Source: Candidatus Minthomonas equi (GTDB lineage Bacteria > Bacteroidota > Bacteroidia > Bacteroidales > UBA932). From it: a DNA stretch of 6,079 nt. Under the pieces are notes generated by a model, which saw nothing but the letters and a program-made list of their open reading frames with translations, did not search any database and was not told the DNA's origin. The stretch spans positions 1-6,079 of the forward strand of contig JAGHUZ010000152.1 in the NCBI GenBank assembly GCA_018064575.1, in the 5' to 3' direction. Made by a program: the position numbers and the translations under genes. Of this stretch, positions 5,700 to 6,079 are shown in pieces; position 1 is the stretch's first letter; the number at the start of each line of letters is the position of its first letter.

Positions 5700-6079
5700 G
5701 TGAATTCGGACTCATAGAAAGGATTCGTAAGGCATTCGCTCCGGACTGCTTCAAAAAAGACGGCATCCGCGGCATCGGTGATGACTGCGCCGTCATTCCG
5801 ACCGGTAACACCGACTCTCTGATTTCCACAGATATGCTCCTTGAAGGAACCCACTTCATCAGAGACAGGATTACCCCTTATGACCTGGGATGGAAATCCC
5901 TGGCGGTCAACCTGTCGGATATAGCGGCTATGGGCGGGCATCCCACGGGCACATTTCTTTCATTGGGACTGCCGGAAAATATCAGTTCTGAATATATGGA
6001 CGAATTCATAAGAGGATATCGTGACTTGTCCCTGAAATGGTCCGTTCCTCTTCTTGGAGGAGACACCACCCGCAGCACA
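5681..6079 (+). CDS. thiL: Thiamine-monophosphate kinase, N-terminal part (cut by window end)
   Basis: ThiL phosphorylates TMP with ATP to TPP, the active cofactor and the riboswitch ligand. Only the first 133 codons are present; the family is about 320-350 residues. Visible motifs are GIGDDCAVI (31-39), with the metal-binding aspartates, STDMLLEGTHF (49-59), WKSLAVNLSDIAAMGG (71-86), and LLGGDTTRS (124-132). The strict order and near-perfect match to PurM/ThiL-type kinases make the call firm. The ATG at 5681 lies inside the last codons of the thiE fusion gene (19-base overlap), so translation is probably coupled. It completes the thiM-thiE-thiL route from thiazole alcohol to TPP. Confidence 0.95.
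   Translation, partial: MELSEIGEFGLIERIRKAFAPDCFKKDGIRGIGDDCAVIPTGNTDSLISTDMLLEGTHFIRDRITPYDLGWKSLAVNLSDIAAMGGHPTGTFLSLGLPENISSEYMDEFIRGYRDLSLKWSVPLLGGDTTRST

Overview
The window looks like chromosomal DNA from a member of the Bacteroidota, most likely the order Bacteroidales. This is inferred from the family signatures of the proteins, from two promoter-like sites that fit the Bacteroidetes pattern (TTTG near -33, TAnnTTTG near -7), and from the lack of convincing Shine-Dalgarno sequences before the genes. I cannot name a genus. There are no mobile elements, CRISPR arrays, tRNA or rRNA genes, and coding density is very high. The only intergenic stretch of note is about 190 bases (3387-3573).

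Left half (1-3386, all minus strand). Reading in the direction of transcription, the order is: a GMP synthase ATP-pyrophosphatase protein (guaA) lacking the usual glutaminase domain; a two-pass membrane protein with a HAMP-like tail and no output domain; a TrkH-type potassium channel subunit; and the first 56 codons of a RecD-like DNA helicase that runs off the window just before its expected Walker A motif. Gaps are tiny or negative (7 bases, a 4-base ATGA overlap, then about 20 bases of overlap), so this looks like one co-transcribed, translationally coupled unit.

Centre (3387-3573). Two divergent promoters are built from the two arms of one imperfect inverted repeat and overlap over most of their length. 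On the plus side a TPP (thiamine pyrophosphate) riboswitch follows. Its conserved core is recognisable, but an additional 8-bp hairpin is inserted in the joining segment between helices P2 and P4.

Right half (3574-6079, plus strand). A thiamine operon follows: thiM (hydroxyethylthiazole kinase), a thiE fusion gene (thiamine phosphate synthase plus a C-terminal domain resembling TenA), and thiL (thiamine-monophosphate kinase, cut by the window end). Each gene overlaps the next by 13-19 bases. Together they take salvaged thiazole alcohol to its phosphate, join it with HMP-PP to make TMP, and phosphorylate TMP to TPP, which should feed back on the riboswitch. ThiD and the de novo thiazole and pyrimidine enzymes are not in the window.

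The observations most worth following are the ThiE-TenA fusion whose TenA half appears to have lost its catalytic residues, the riboswitch with the extra hairpin, the shared palindromic promoter between guaA and the thi operon, the glutaminase-less GuaA, and the HAMP-only membrane protein coupled to trkH.
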